DNA of 34,352 bases from Bacteroidales bacterium. Its GTDB lineage: Bacteria; Bacteroidota; Bacteroidia; Bacteroidales; UBA10428. The notes under the pieces are model-generated. The model was not told the origin of the DNA and did no database searches. It saw nothing but the letters and a program-made list of their open reading frames with translations. Shown one piece after another: positions 7,257 through 15,353 of the stretch. The translations under genes were made by a program, and so were the position numbers. Numbering within the stretch: position 1 is the stretch's first letter; the number at the start of each line of letters is the position of its first letter. Location of the stretch: the NCBI GenBank assembly GCA_016935615.1, contig JAFGQO010000127.1, positions 1 through 34,352 on the forward strand, in the 5' to 3' direction.

Positions 7257-9562
7257 AAACCACAGAGAGTCTAAACACAGGTGCAAAAGCTCGAAACCTT
7301 AAAATTCTTGAAAATAGAAAATTTCCTGTTCCTTTCTTCCAGGTATTCAGCAGCGATCCTATTCGCAAAGATAGGTTTTATGCACATCTGGATGAAAAAT
7401 TAAAGACAATTCCGCTTTTCGCGGTGCGCTCATCAGCAAACATAGAAGATGGAAAAGAGAAGTCTTTTGCGGGACAATTCTTTTCAGATATAGCCGAACC
7501 TTATAATAAACTATTTAATGCTTTCCTCAAGGTCAGAAAATCCTACAGAAATATTCCCGGTGGAATTATTATCCAGGAATTCATTAATTCTGATAAGGCA
7601 GGAGTTATTTTCTCAGATAACGGATCTCAGAATACAGTAATCAATGCAAATTTTGGATTGTGCAAAACTGTTGTTGAAGGACATGCCTGTGATGAATATA
7701 TTGTTTCACGGAATGGTTCAATTGTTTCAACAAGGATTGAAGAAGAGAAGAAACCTCTCAGATTCAGTCTGCATGGTTTAAAACAAGACAATGTATATAC
7801 CGGAAAACAGGTTCTTTCAAAAAAGGAAATAAAAAAACTCACACGACTGGCAATCAAGATTGAACAAATTATGGGTGCTCCCCAGGATATTGAATGGTGC
7901 ATCAAAAATGGGAAAGTCTATATTTTGCAGACACGACCAATTACACGAAAACTGCAAACAAAATTCCAAACAGAAGTTTATGATAGTGCAAATATTGCTG
8001 AAAGTTACTCAGGAATAGTCAAACCACTAACATTTACATTTGCCAGACAAATTTATAAAACTGTGTATTTTAATCTTTTACGAGCTTCGGGTGTTTCAAA
8101 ACGAAAACTAATTTGTCACGAAGATATATTCGAGAACATGCTACGTATATTTTACGGACGTATGTATTATAACATGAACAACTGGTATCTTATGATGGCT
8201 TTTATTCCTGGTTATAATAGGAACAAACGTAATCTTGAGAGTATGATTTCGAGTAATATCACAGGAGAAATTAAGCATGAAATAGCACCCGATATATTGT
8301 TGAAAATATCCTATCCTTTTATCTTCCTGGTAAAATATCTTTTTATGCCTTTATCAATGCGTTGGTTTAAAATGAATGTTGAAAAAAAACTGTGTGATTA
8401 CCTCAGGTTACATTTCAAAGATCTCAACTGGCAGGAATGTATGACGATTTACAACAATCTTAGCAAAAACCTACTTGAAAAGTGGCATATCCCGGTTGAA
8501 AATGATTTTCTGGTTATGACCTTCTGGGGGATATTAAAAAAGAAAATGAAGGATGAAGAATTAAAGGACTACATTCATTTCGATAATATCAGTGCCAGAC
8601 AAGTTGAATCTATCGCCACCATCTCGGCTATTTTTAATAAGGTCCCTGAATTGCAAAGGTCAATTCAGAAATTGGATGTGCAAACCTTTGATAGTATTCT
8701 GGCAGATAATGCTTCGTTTAATGAATTATTGACCGTGTATTTTAAACATTATGGCGGAAGATTTGCCAATGAGCTTAAACTGGAATCTCCTGATCTGGAA
8801 GAAGACAAATTAAAATTGTTACAGATGTTGCGACTGTATAAGAATTACAAGCGGCATAAATCAGAGAGGGCAAAAAAGCGCCCTCGTAATCTCACTATGA
8901 TATACATCCTCAACAGATTTAAAAAATATGCTGCTCAAAGAGAAGAAATGAGATTATTGCGATCCAATTGTTTTTCTCTTGTTAGAAAAATATTTTATAG
9001 GGCTGGTGAGATTCTTTATGATCAAAATATTATTGAAAACGTGGAAGACATTTTCTATTTTGATATACATGATATTATTCGTGCCAAAGATCCTGAGAAT
9101 TTAATCCCTGTTGTATCTCAAATAAATGCCCGGAAAAAGGATTATGCCAATTATAATAGCATTCATCCTTTACCCTATTTTAAATTAACAAATGATGAGG
9201 ATATTCCACTTCAAAAGGCGGATAATAAATCTCAGGCTGTACTTTTTGGAACTCCATGCACAGCGGGACTTTGTGAAGGAAAAGTGCGTGTGTTTTATGA
9301 ATATCAACTGCCTGAGAAAATCGATTTTAGCATATTGGTTACCTCACATACCGATCCTGGATGGACTCCACTGATTGGATTGAGCAAAGGACTCATTATT
9401 GAGCATGGAGGTATACTATCTCATGCCGCTATTGTATCAAGAGAACTGGGTATTCCAACTGTGATCGGTGTGCATGAAGCAACAAAAATATTGAGGACTG
9501 GAATGATAACCAGAGTAAATGGCAATACAGGTCAGATACAAATAATTCAAACAAATTTATGA
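7253..9562 (+). CDS. PEP-synthase/Rph-like phosphotransferase (ATP-grasp plus swivelling His domain)
   Basis: A 769-residue enzyme with the PEP/pyruvate-binding ATP-grasp domain first (VRSSANIEDGKEKSFAGQF at 58-76; IEWCIKNGKVYILQTRPI ending it near residue 230). A long helical middle region with a hydrophobic stretch follows, then the PEP-utilising mobile domain at the C-terminus (EHGGILSHAAIVSRELGIP, phospho-carrier His near 724). The PEP/pyruvate TIM barrel of true PpsA/PPDK is absent. This layout is that of rifampin phosphotransferase, which uses ATP to phosphorylate a bulky hydrophobic acceptor through the His domain. The ATG at 7253 overlaps the UbiA stop as ATGA; a TTG five codons earlier is less likely. 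Here it may phosphorylate a lipid or prenylated intermediate (inference). Confidence 0.85.
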   Translation: MKTTESLNTGAKARNLKILENRKFPVPFFQVFSSDPIRKDRFYAHLDEKLKTIPLFAVRSSANIEDGKEKSFAGQFFSDIAEPYNKLFNAFLKVRKSYRNIPGGIIIQEFINSDKAGVIFSDNGSQNTVINANFGLCKTVVEGHACDEYIVSRNGSIVSTRIEEEKKPLRFSLHGLKQDNVYTGKQVLSKKEIKKLTRLAIKIEQIMGAPQDIEWCIKNGKVYILQTRPITRKLQTKFQTEVYDSANIAESYSGIVKPLTFTFARQIYKTVYFNLLRASGVSKRKLICHEDIFENMLRIFYGRMYYNMNNWYLMMAFIPGYNRNKRNLESMISSNITGEIKHEIAPDILLKISYPFIFLVKYLFMPLSMRWFKMNVEKKLCDYLRLHFKDLNWQECMTIYNNLSKNLLEKWHIPVENDFLVMTFWGILKKKMKDEELKDYIHFDNISARQVESIATISAIFNKVPELQRSIQKLDVQTFDSILADNASFNELLTVYFKHYGGRFANELKLESPDLEEDKLKLLQMLRLYKNYKRHKSERAKKRPRNLTMIYILNRFKKYAAQREEMRLLRSNCFSLVRKIFYRAGEILYDQNIIENVEDIFYFDIHDIIRAKDPENLIPVVSQINARKKDYANYNSIHPLPYFKLTNDEDIPLQKADNKSQAVLFGTPCTAGLCEGKVRVFYEYQLPEKIDFSILVTSHTDPGWTPLIGLSKGLIIEHGGILSHAAIVSRELGIPTVIGVHEATKILRTGMITRVNGNTGQIQIIQTNL

Positions 9563-10560
9563 CACTGACTATTTCCGCAAACAAACCATTATCAGACTTG
9601 TATTGGGACTTTCTTAAGAAAACATACACTGTCAATCCTGCATTTTCATATTATTTTCATGACCTGCAAAGAGGAGCACATTATTGTTACGAATCTGATA
9701 ATATAGATATATCCTGTATTGAAATTGTTACAACGAACAAACAATTTCAGGGACACATAGCAATAATTCAACATAATGATCTGTCTGATGAAACTGCATT
9801 TTTCGGATTTTTTGAATGCATTAATGATCCTCTGGTTTTTGAGGTTTTATGGAAGAATCTTGTTGAATTGGCAAAATCAAAGGGCATTAAAAGAATCATG
9901 GGTCCGATAAATGGAACTATTTGGCATTCATACAGAATTATTAGTTATTCAGACAACGAATCTTTTTTCCCTGCTGAACCTTTAAGTCAACCTTACTACT
10001 ATGATCTGTTCAGAAAGAAAAATCCATCCCGGACAATTCTGTATCATTCGGCTTATCGCAAATATTTTGACAACATTGTTCGTCATACAAAAAAATCCTA
10101 TGAAACACTAATTGAAAAGGGTATTGAAATTGGTCCGATAACGAACCTGAATTCAGATATACATGCATCCCTTTTCAGACTTTCAGAAAAAACCTTTAGG
10201 CAAAGCTGGGGCTATGTAGCTCTAAATCAAAACGAATTTTGTTTGTTGTATTCATCATCTAAAATCAGCAATTACATAGCCTCGGTTTATGGAGCATATA
10301 ACGGTATCGACTTAATAGGATTTTGCACAAATATGCGCTATGGAGATGAACTCATTATGAAAACAATAGCTGTGGATCAAAATTTTCAGCAAATGGGAAT
10401 TGGAAATGCCCTTGTATACAAAATTCATTCAGATGCTTTATTTCAGGGAATAAAAACCATTAAATATGCATTAGTACGTAAAGACAATAAAATAAAATAC
10501 TTCCCAAAGGATGATATACATGTATTTCGTGAATATGCAGCTTTTGAATTCGAGAGCTAA
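9559..10560 (+). CDS. GNAT-family N-acyl/acetyltransferase
   Basis: A 333-residue protein with a two-part GNAT look. The C-terminal acetyl-CoA site is IAVDQNFQQMGIGNALVY near residues 268-285, the Q-x-x-G-x-G/A pyrophosphate loop of motif A, followed by an amphipathic helix. The N-terminal half contains a GPINGTIWHSYR segment near residue 115, like a motif seen in longer GNAT proteins of unknown substrate. Related folds include OlsB-like lipid N-acyltransferases, so acylation of the amino group left by the BtaA-like enzyme is possible but unproven. Its ATG overlaps the previous stop by 4 nt and it is the last plus-strand gene of the operon. It ends 5 nt from the convergent kinase-like gene. 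Confidence 0.75.
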   Translation: MTLTISANKPLSDLYWDFLKKTYTVNPAFSYYFHDLQRGAHYCYESDNIDISCIEIVTTNKQFQGHIAIIQHNDLSDETAFFGFFECINDPLVFEVLWKNLVELAKSKGIKRIMGPINGTIWHSYRIISYSDNESFFPAEPLSQPYYYDLFRKKNPSRTILYHSAYRKYFDNIVRHTKKSYETLIEKGIEIGPITNLNSDIHASLFRLSEKTFRQSWGYVALNQNEFCLLYSSSKISNYIASVYGAYNGIDLIGFCTNMRYGDELIMKTIAVDQNFQQMGIGNALVYKIHSDALFQGIKTIKYALVRKDNKIKYFPKDDIHVFREYAAFEFES

Positions 10561-10565
10561 GATAT

Positions 10566-11231
10566 TTAGATTTTAAAAATATAAACCATCAGTATAACAA
10601 CCATCGGAACAGTGATATTATCAAATCCCCTTCTGCTGACAGTCTCAATAAAAGTAGCTGTTAAACTGATAATCATGATCTTAATGAATACATGAAAATC
10701 CATTCCATAATCTATCTTTACAATAAAATATGCAATAAGACCCGAAGAAATGAAAAAAGCTAAAGAACCTCCAAGTGTTTTACTTTCTTCACAGTCAGAA
10801 TACTTCAATATAGGGTAAAAATTACCTGCAACAGCGGCTATGGGATCACTTATAAAAACCATTAGCAGAGGCAGGTAAAAAAAGATGGTTTCTCCGTCAA
10901 TCAGGTAAGAGCCAAAGGAAACCAAAATAGCCAGTGGATATAAAATGCTGCCAACAGACTTTCTGCGTATATTATTCACCGAATTTAAAAACTGGTATTT
11001 TTTACTTAGAAACAAAAGTAAGGTGAAAATCAAAACAAGTATTAGAACAGGTCGAATGGAATGAAAAAAAAGAGGAAAGCTTATGGTAATCAAACCACAG
11101 GCAATGTGTACAAACTTTCGTGTATATTCAGCATCAGGTTTTAGCTTATAATATACTATCTCTGATATACAAAATATCACACAATACGAAAGATCGTAGA
11201 GAACTATTTTTATTAATTCTTCGATAGTCAA
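10566..11231 (-). CDS. Phytol/dolichol-kinase-like membrane protein (VTE5/SEC59 family)
   Basis: A 221-residue polytopic membrane protein with the conserved marks of the CTP-dependent polyprenol/phytol kinase group: YTRKFVHIACG (36-46), RRKSVGSILYPLAI (89-102), FISDPIAAVAG (126-136), KTLGGSLAFF (151-160) and ETVSRRGFDNITVP (196-209). Members phosphorylate the hydroxyl of a lipid alcohol (phytol, farnesol, dolichol), feeding prenyl diphosphate pools. The frame begins with TTG at 11231, there being no in-frame ATG before residue 124, and GAGGA lies 14 nt upstream. Only 5 nt separate its stop from the GNAT stop. Pairing a lipid-alcohol kinase with a UbiA prenyltransferase recalls tocopherol-type salvage (inference). 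Confidence 0.78.
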   Translation of the reverse strand: MTIEELIKIVLYDLSYCVIFCISEIVYYKLKPDAEYTRKFVHIACGLITISFPLFFHSIRPVLILVLIFTLLLFLSKKYQFLNSVNNIRRKSVGSILYPLAILVSFGSYLIDGETIFFYLPLLMVFISDPIAAVAGNFYPILKYSDCEESKTLGGSLAFFISSGLIAYFIVKIDYGMDFHVFIKIMIISLTATFIETVSRRGFDNITVPMVVILMVYIFKI

Positions 11232-11329
11232 TAGATTTCAATTCCTCGAAAAATAAGATTTTTTTTAATAAGCTTTTCGTATAAAGGTAAAAATCACAAC
11301 CTTAATTCCGGCTAAATAAAAAATTATTA

Positions 11330-11337
11330 TACTTTTG
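11330..11337 (+). promoter_or_regulatory. Candidate -7 promoter element of the EF-G2 gene
   Basis: TACTTTTG matches TAnnTTTG exactly and is followed by CATC. Transcription would start near 11342 and leave a leader of about 64 nt before the ATG at 11406. The -33 TTTG box is not clear. A 5-bp inverted repeat (AAGGT at 11284-11288 with ACCTT at 11299-11303) sits just upstream and could be an activator site. Confidence 0.45.
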
Positions 11338-11405
11338 CATCCTGCCGGTAATATCCTCTTATAAAAAGGCATAAAAAAATAATACTAATAACTCTAAAAT
11401 AAAAG

Positions 11406-13553
11406 ATGAAAGCATACACAACCGAACAAATTAAAAACATTGTACTTGTTGGCAATTCAGGATCCGGAAAAACAACGCTTGCCGAGGCCATGCTTTTTGA
11501 AGGTAAAGTAATTGACCGCCGGGGAGAGATTGATCATAAAAACACAGCTTCTGATTACAGGGAAATTGAGCATGAAAACGAAAACTCAGTTTTTTCTTCT
11601 CTCCTGTATACTGAATACAATGATTCAAAAATAAACATCCTCGATGTTCCTGGTCTTGATGATTTTGTTGGTGGCTTATCAACATCAATTGCAGCTGCTG
11701 ATACAGCTGTGATGGTGCTTAATGGACAGAATGGAGTGGAAGTCGGAGCAGAAATCCATAACAGGTACCTGGCAAAAGTCGGTAAACCTATGTTGATAGC
11801 AGTAAATCAGCTGGATCATGAAAAAGTAAATTTTGAAAAAACGGTTGAATTGGCAAAAGAACGTTTCGGAAATGCCGTGACCATTGTTCAATATCCTGTA
11901 AATGCAGGAATCGGGTTTAATTCGGTCATTGATGTTCTGACCATGAAAATGTATAAATTCGGTGAAGACGGGAAAATGGATACTTTGGATATTCCCGAGA
12001 GTGAAGCCGACCGTGCGGCAGAATATCAGAATGAACTCGTTGAAAAAGCTGCTGAGAATGATGAAAAATTGATGGAACTTTTCTTTGAACATGACGGATT
12101 AACTGAAGAAGAGATGAGATCAGGCATAACTGCCGGACTCTTAAGTCGGGGAATGTTTCCCGTATTTTGTATATCCGCTAAAAAAAATATGGGAGTTGGC
12201 CGTTTGCTGCAATTTATTAGCAATACAGCTCCCAGCCCCAATCAATTGCCTGCCCCTAAAGATAAAAAAGGGAACGAGGTAAAATGTGATTCCTCAGGTC
12301 CTGCTGCATTGTTTGTTTTCAAGACAAGTGTCGAACAACACATCGGTGAAGTAATCTTCTTCAAAGTAATGTCCGGTACAATAAAAGAAGGCATGGACCT
12401 TACCAATACGACCACGCAAAACAAGGAAAGATTATCACAGATTTTTGCCAGCGCAGGGAAAAACAGAACCAAAGCAACTTCACTCAACGCCGGAGATCTT
12501 GGTGTAACAGTTAAATTAAAAGGCACAAAATTCAATCATACGTTAAGTGATAAAGGAATTGCATTTGAAAAAGTGTCATTGCCCGAACCAAAATTTCGTA
12601 CGGCAATCAAACCGGTTAGTGAAGGAGACGAAGAAAAATTGGGCGAAGCATTGAGCCGCATGCACCAGGAGGATCCAACCATTGTTATTGAGTATTCGAA
12701 AGAATTAAAACAGATCATAATTCATGGTCAGGGTGAATATCACCTGAACATCCTGAAATGGCATCTTGACAATCAGTTTAAGATCGAAACGGAATACATA
12801 GCACCAAAAATTCCTTATCGCGAAACGATAACAAAAGCGGCACAAGCAGATTACCGTCATAAGAAACAATCCGGCGGAGCCGGTCAGTTCGGGGAAGTTC
12901 ACATGATCATCGAACCTTATACAGAAGGAGCCAAACCAAAGGATAATTTCAAAATTGACGGTAAAGAAATCAAAGTTTCTGTTCGCGGAGAAGATGAACA
13001 TAACCTTTCATGGGGTGGTAAACTGATGTATTACAATTGCATTGTCGGTGGATCAATTGATGCAAGATTTATGCCCGCTATTCTGAAAGGACTTATGGAA
13101 AAAATGGAAGAAGGTCCTCTCACCGGTTCATACGCCCGTGATATCTGCGTGTATGTTTATGACGGGAAAATGCATCCTGTTGATTCAAATGAAATCTCAT
13201 TTAAACTTGCAGGAAGAAATGCTTTCAGTCTTGCCTTTAAAAAAGCTGCTCCAAAAATTCTAGAACCTATTTTCGATGTTGAAGTCCTTGTCCCATCTGA
13301 CCGCATGGGTGATGTGATGAGTGATTTACAGGGAAGAAGAGCAATTGTTCAGGGAATGTCAAGCGAAGGAGGCTTTGAAAAGATCTCTGCCAAAGTTCCT
13401 CTTGCGGAAATGAACAAATATTCAACTTCTCTTAGCTCTCTCACCGGTGGAAGAGCAATGTACTCAATGAAATTCAGCGAATATTCTGCCGTACCGGGAG
13501 ATATTCAGGAAAACCTTCTGAAAGCTTACGAAGCAGAACAAAAAGAAGAATAA
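11406..13553 (+). CDS. fusA2: Elongation factor G paralog (EF-G2 type)
   Basis: A translational GTPase of 715 residues with the EF-G domain order: G domain (1-270), domain II (about 300-390), III (400-475), IV with the GGAGQFGEVHM strand near 495, and V with EVLVPSDRMGDVMSDLQGRR near 630. The P-loop GNSGSGKTT (16-24) is intact but differs from AHIDAGKTT, and G4 is NQLD (134-137). The G3 motif reads DVPGLDDF, so the catalytic histidine of DTPGH is Leu84. This matches the second EF-G of Bacteroides (EF-G2), reported to support slow translocation without GTP hydrolysis during carbon limitation. It is therefore an alternative, not the main, EF-G. It stands alone and is convergent with the PKD protein gene. 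Confidence 0.92.
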   Translation: MKAYTTEQIKNIVLVGNSGSGKTTLAEAMLFEGKVIDRRGEIDHKNTASDYREIEHENENSVFSSLLYTEYNDSKINILDVPGLDDFVGGLSTSIAAADTAVMVLNGQNGVEVGAEIHNRYLAKVGKPMLIAVNQLDHEKVNFEKTVELAKERFGNAVTIVQYPVNAGIGFNSVIDVLTMKMYKFGEDGKMDTLDIPESEADRAAEYQNELVEKAAENDEKLMELFFEHDGLTEEEMRSGITAGLLSRGMFPVFCISAKKNMGVGRLLQFISNTAPSPNQLPAPKDKKGNEVKCDSSGPAALFVFKTSVEQHIGEVIFFKVMSGTIKEGMDLTNTTTQNKERLSQIFASAGKNRTKATSLNAGDLGVTVKLKGTKFNHTLSDKGIAFEKVSLPEPKFRTAIKPVSEGDEEKLGEALSRMHQEDPTIVIEYSKELKQIIIHGQGEYHLNILKWHLDNQFKIETEYIAPKIPYRETITKAAQADYRHKKQSGGAGQFGEVHMIIEPYTEGAKPKDNFKIDGKEIKVSVRGEDEHNLSWGGKLMYYNCIVGGSIDARFMPAILKGLMEKMEEGPLTGSYARDICVYVYDGKMHPVDSNEISFKLAGRNAFSLAFKKAAPKILEPIFDVEVLVPSDRMGDVMSDLQGRRAIVQGMSSEGGFEKISAKVPLAEMNKYSTSLSSLTGGRAMYSMKFSEYSAVPGDIQENLLKAYEAEQKEE

Positions 13554-13575
13554 TCCATTGTATTCATAATGTAAA

Positions 13576-13597
13576 AGAGACTGTCTGAAAAGTCTTT
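13576..13597. terminator. Candidate bidirectional terminator hairpin
   Basis: AGACT (13578-13582) and AGTCT (13591-13595) form a stem, extended by one A-T and one G-T pair, around an 8-nt loop. It lies between the convergent ends of the EF-G2 gene and the PKD protein gene. A TTT follows on the plus side and CTTTT on the minus side. The stem is short, so this is a modest call. Confidence 0.35.
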
Positions 13598-13670
13598 GTG
13601 CGGCTTTGTGTATTCTTTATATGTAGTTGTATTTACTTTTTTGAAAGCCTCTTTTCTATTTTTTCCCAAT

Positions 13671-15077
13671 TTACTCTGTATTATAGACATGCAGGAATCC
13701 TCTTTTGTATTCAGGTAATACACCTTCATGGGGAACATTGGGATCCGGCTCATATTCAGGCAATTCAAACATTTCTTTGATAACATAATAATATACTCCC
13801 GTAGACACATATTTGCCGGTACCTTTGTATTTTCCGTTCCATCCTTCCCAGTCCCTGACATTTCCCTGGTACTGATAAACCCTTTTGCCATAACGATTGT
13901 AAATTGAAATATCAAAATGTGTAATGGATATATCGCCAATAAACCTGAAGTATTCTATATCTCCGTTCGGTGGAGAAAAAACATTGGGCCATTCATCCGT
14001 ATTGACTGCCGGTTTTTCCACAACGACCTCAACAGATTGCAAAAGCTCATCGTATCCGGGAAATGTGTCTATACATACATCTATATTAAGCGGCAATTGT
14101 TTATAGATCACAATTTTGGGAGAATAAGTTCCCGGCAATTGATAGGTATGAGTTATCGTATCCTGGTCTGTCTTTTCACTTGTTTCATCTCCAAAAAGCC
14201 ATACTACCTCATCGGCATTGTCCGATTCATTCTCAAATAAAAACAGTGCCGGAGCGGATACATTGTCATAGTCATAGATCTCATAGTACCTTTGTTCCCT
14301 GTCAGGGTAATAATTTTCATTATCCAACCGGATATGAGTCGGATCTGAAAAGAATGCATGGGGTTGCTCAGATTCATGCAAGGCAGAATCCTTTCGTGTC
14401 AATCCGGAATTATCTTCAACTTCTATCACATACCATGTATCTTCCCAATAGGGCTTTTCAACCGCTACACTAAGATTTGAATTGTCCAGTTTCCAGAAAA
14501 TGTTACTTGCCGGATCATCATCAGGATTAGGATACCAGTCATTGATGCTCACCAGATATTCCGAATTATATCTTATCTGATTATGATTCTCAGGATGATA
14601 ATAATACATCTCCGAACTGTCAATTTCAGCATTAATTTGCGAAATAAAACCACAACGGATATCACCATCCTGGATTTTCTTCTCCTCATCAGTGCTGGTA
14701 ATCCGGACATTGAAATCATTCACCAACACCCAGAATCTGCTTGTATCAGTATCGTCAATTGTAAGCCTGAAACCCATTGATCCGGTAATGTTTACACGTG
14801 ATACCGTGTCCCTTTCCGATTTATAAAATTCATATGTATTTGTTGCCGTTTCATAGTATTCCCAGTCGAAATCTACACTGTCTCCACCGGGAGAAACCGC
14901 TTCAGCATAGGGATCCGGATTGCCACTATTGAAAATAAATATGGAATCGGCACTACCGTCAATAGTGTATTCAGTTGTATCAGCAGAATTTGCCGAGCCC
15001 CGATTTATCTGTGCATTTCCCAGTGAAAAGGCGTATGAAAGTATTACAATGTTAACAAAATGATACAAAATTCGCAT
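13671..15077 (-). CDS. Secreted PKD-domain protein with T9SS type B C-terminal domain
   Basis: A 468-residue exported protein. The signal peptide (RILYHFVNIVILSYAFSLG, cut after GNA/Q) is followed by an acidic, Asp/Thr/Tyr-rich beta region (residues 30-280) of unknown family. A PKD repeat near 285-350 contains VVWLFGDETSEK and HTYQLPGTYSPKI. The last 90 residues show WPNVFSPPNGD, FDISIYNRYGKRVYQYQG, WNGKYKG, STGVYYYVI and KRGFLHVYNTE, a clear gliding-associated (type B) T9SS domain. It should be moved to the cell surface or released. An overlapping 137-residue frame at 13526-13939 is a shadow. The first 230 residues could hold the ligand-binding part, but nothing there is recognised. Confidence 0.85.
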   Translation of the reverse strand: MRILYHFVNIVILSYAFSLGNAQINRGSANSADTTEYTIDGSADSIFIFNSGNPDPYAEAVSPGGDSVDFDWEYYETATNTYEFYKSERDTVSRVNITGSMGFRLTIDDTDTSRFWVLVNDFNVRITSTDEEKKIQDGDIRCGFISQINAEIDSSEMYYYHPENHNQIRYNSEYLVSINDWYPNPDDDPASNIFWKLDNSNLSVAVEKPYWEDTWYVIEVEDNSGLTRKDSALHESEQPHAFFSDPTHIRLDNENYYPDREQRYYEIYDYDNVSAPALFLFENESDNADEVVWLFGDETSEKTDQDTITHTYQLPGTYSPKIVIYKQLPLNIDVCIDTFPGYDELLQSVEVVVEKPAVNTDEWPNVFSPPNGDIEYFRFIGDISITHFDISIYNRYGKRVYQYQGNVRDWEGWNGKYKGTGKYVSTGVYYYVIKEMFELPEYEPDPNVPHEGVLPEYKRGFLHVYNTE

Positions 15078-15269
15078 GTGTGCCTTTTTATTTTGAAATA
15101 ACTAAAAAAATGACAGTTTAGTATTTTCAAGAATGCAATGATATAAAATTAACTGAAGCTATCAAAGCCTGATCTATTAGCAAAGACAATTATTTCAGTG
15201 TGACACCTTTTTTTGCTTTAACAAAATGATTTTTTATTCCTGAAGAATGGTCGCGCGAACAGTAAAATG

Positions 15270-15308
15270 TTCAATTAAATTGAAAAAAAATGTTTATCGA
15301 TCTTTTTG
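15270..15308 (+). promoter_or_regulatory. Candidate helicase promoter overlapped by a palindrome
   Basis: A perfect 7-bp inverted repeat with a one-base centre, TTCAATT-A-AATTGAA, spans 15270-15284. The TTG inside it (15280-15282) is 18 nt before TCTTTTTG at 15301-15308, a one-mismatch -7 element. A start near 15312 would give a leader of about 40 nt to the helicase. The palindrome would cover the -33 region, as a repressor site would. Confidence 0.35.
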
Positions 15309-15353
15309 CCTTCATCACAAATCCTAACTTTAAGCCTTCAAAATTTTTGAGAT

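Noticed and set aside
13576-13600. AGACTGTCTGAAAAGTCT as the end of an insertion sequence
   Set aside because: It resembles some IS termini, but no partner end or transposase is present. A terminator between convergent genes explains it better.
13526-13939. 137-residue minus-strand ORF
   Set aside because: It lies in another frame across the end of the PKD/T9SS gene and has no family features or composition of its own.
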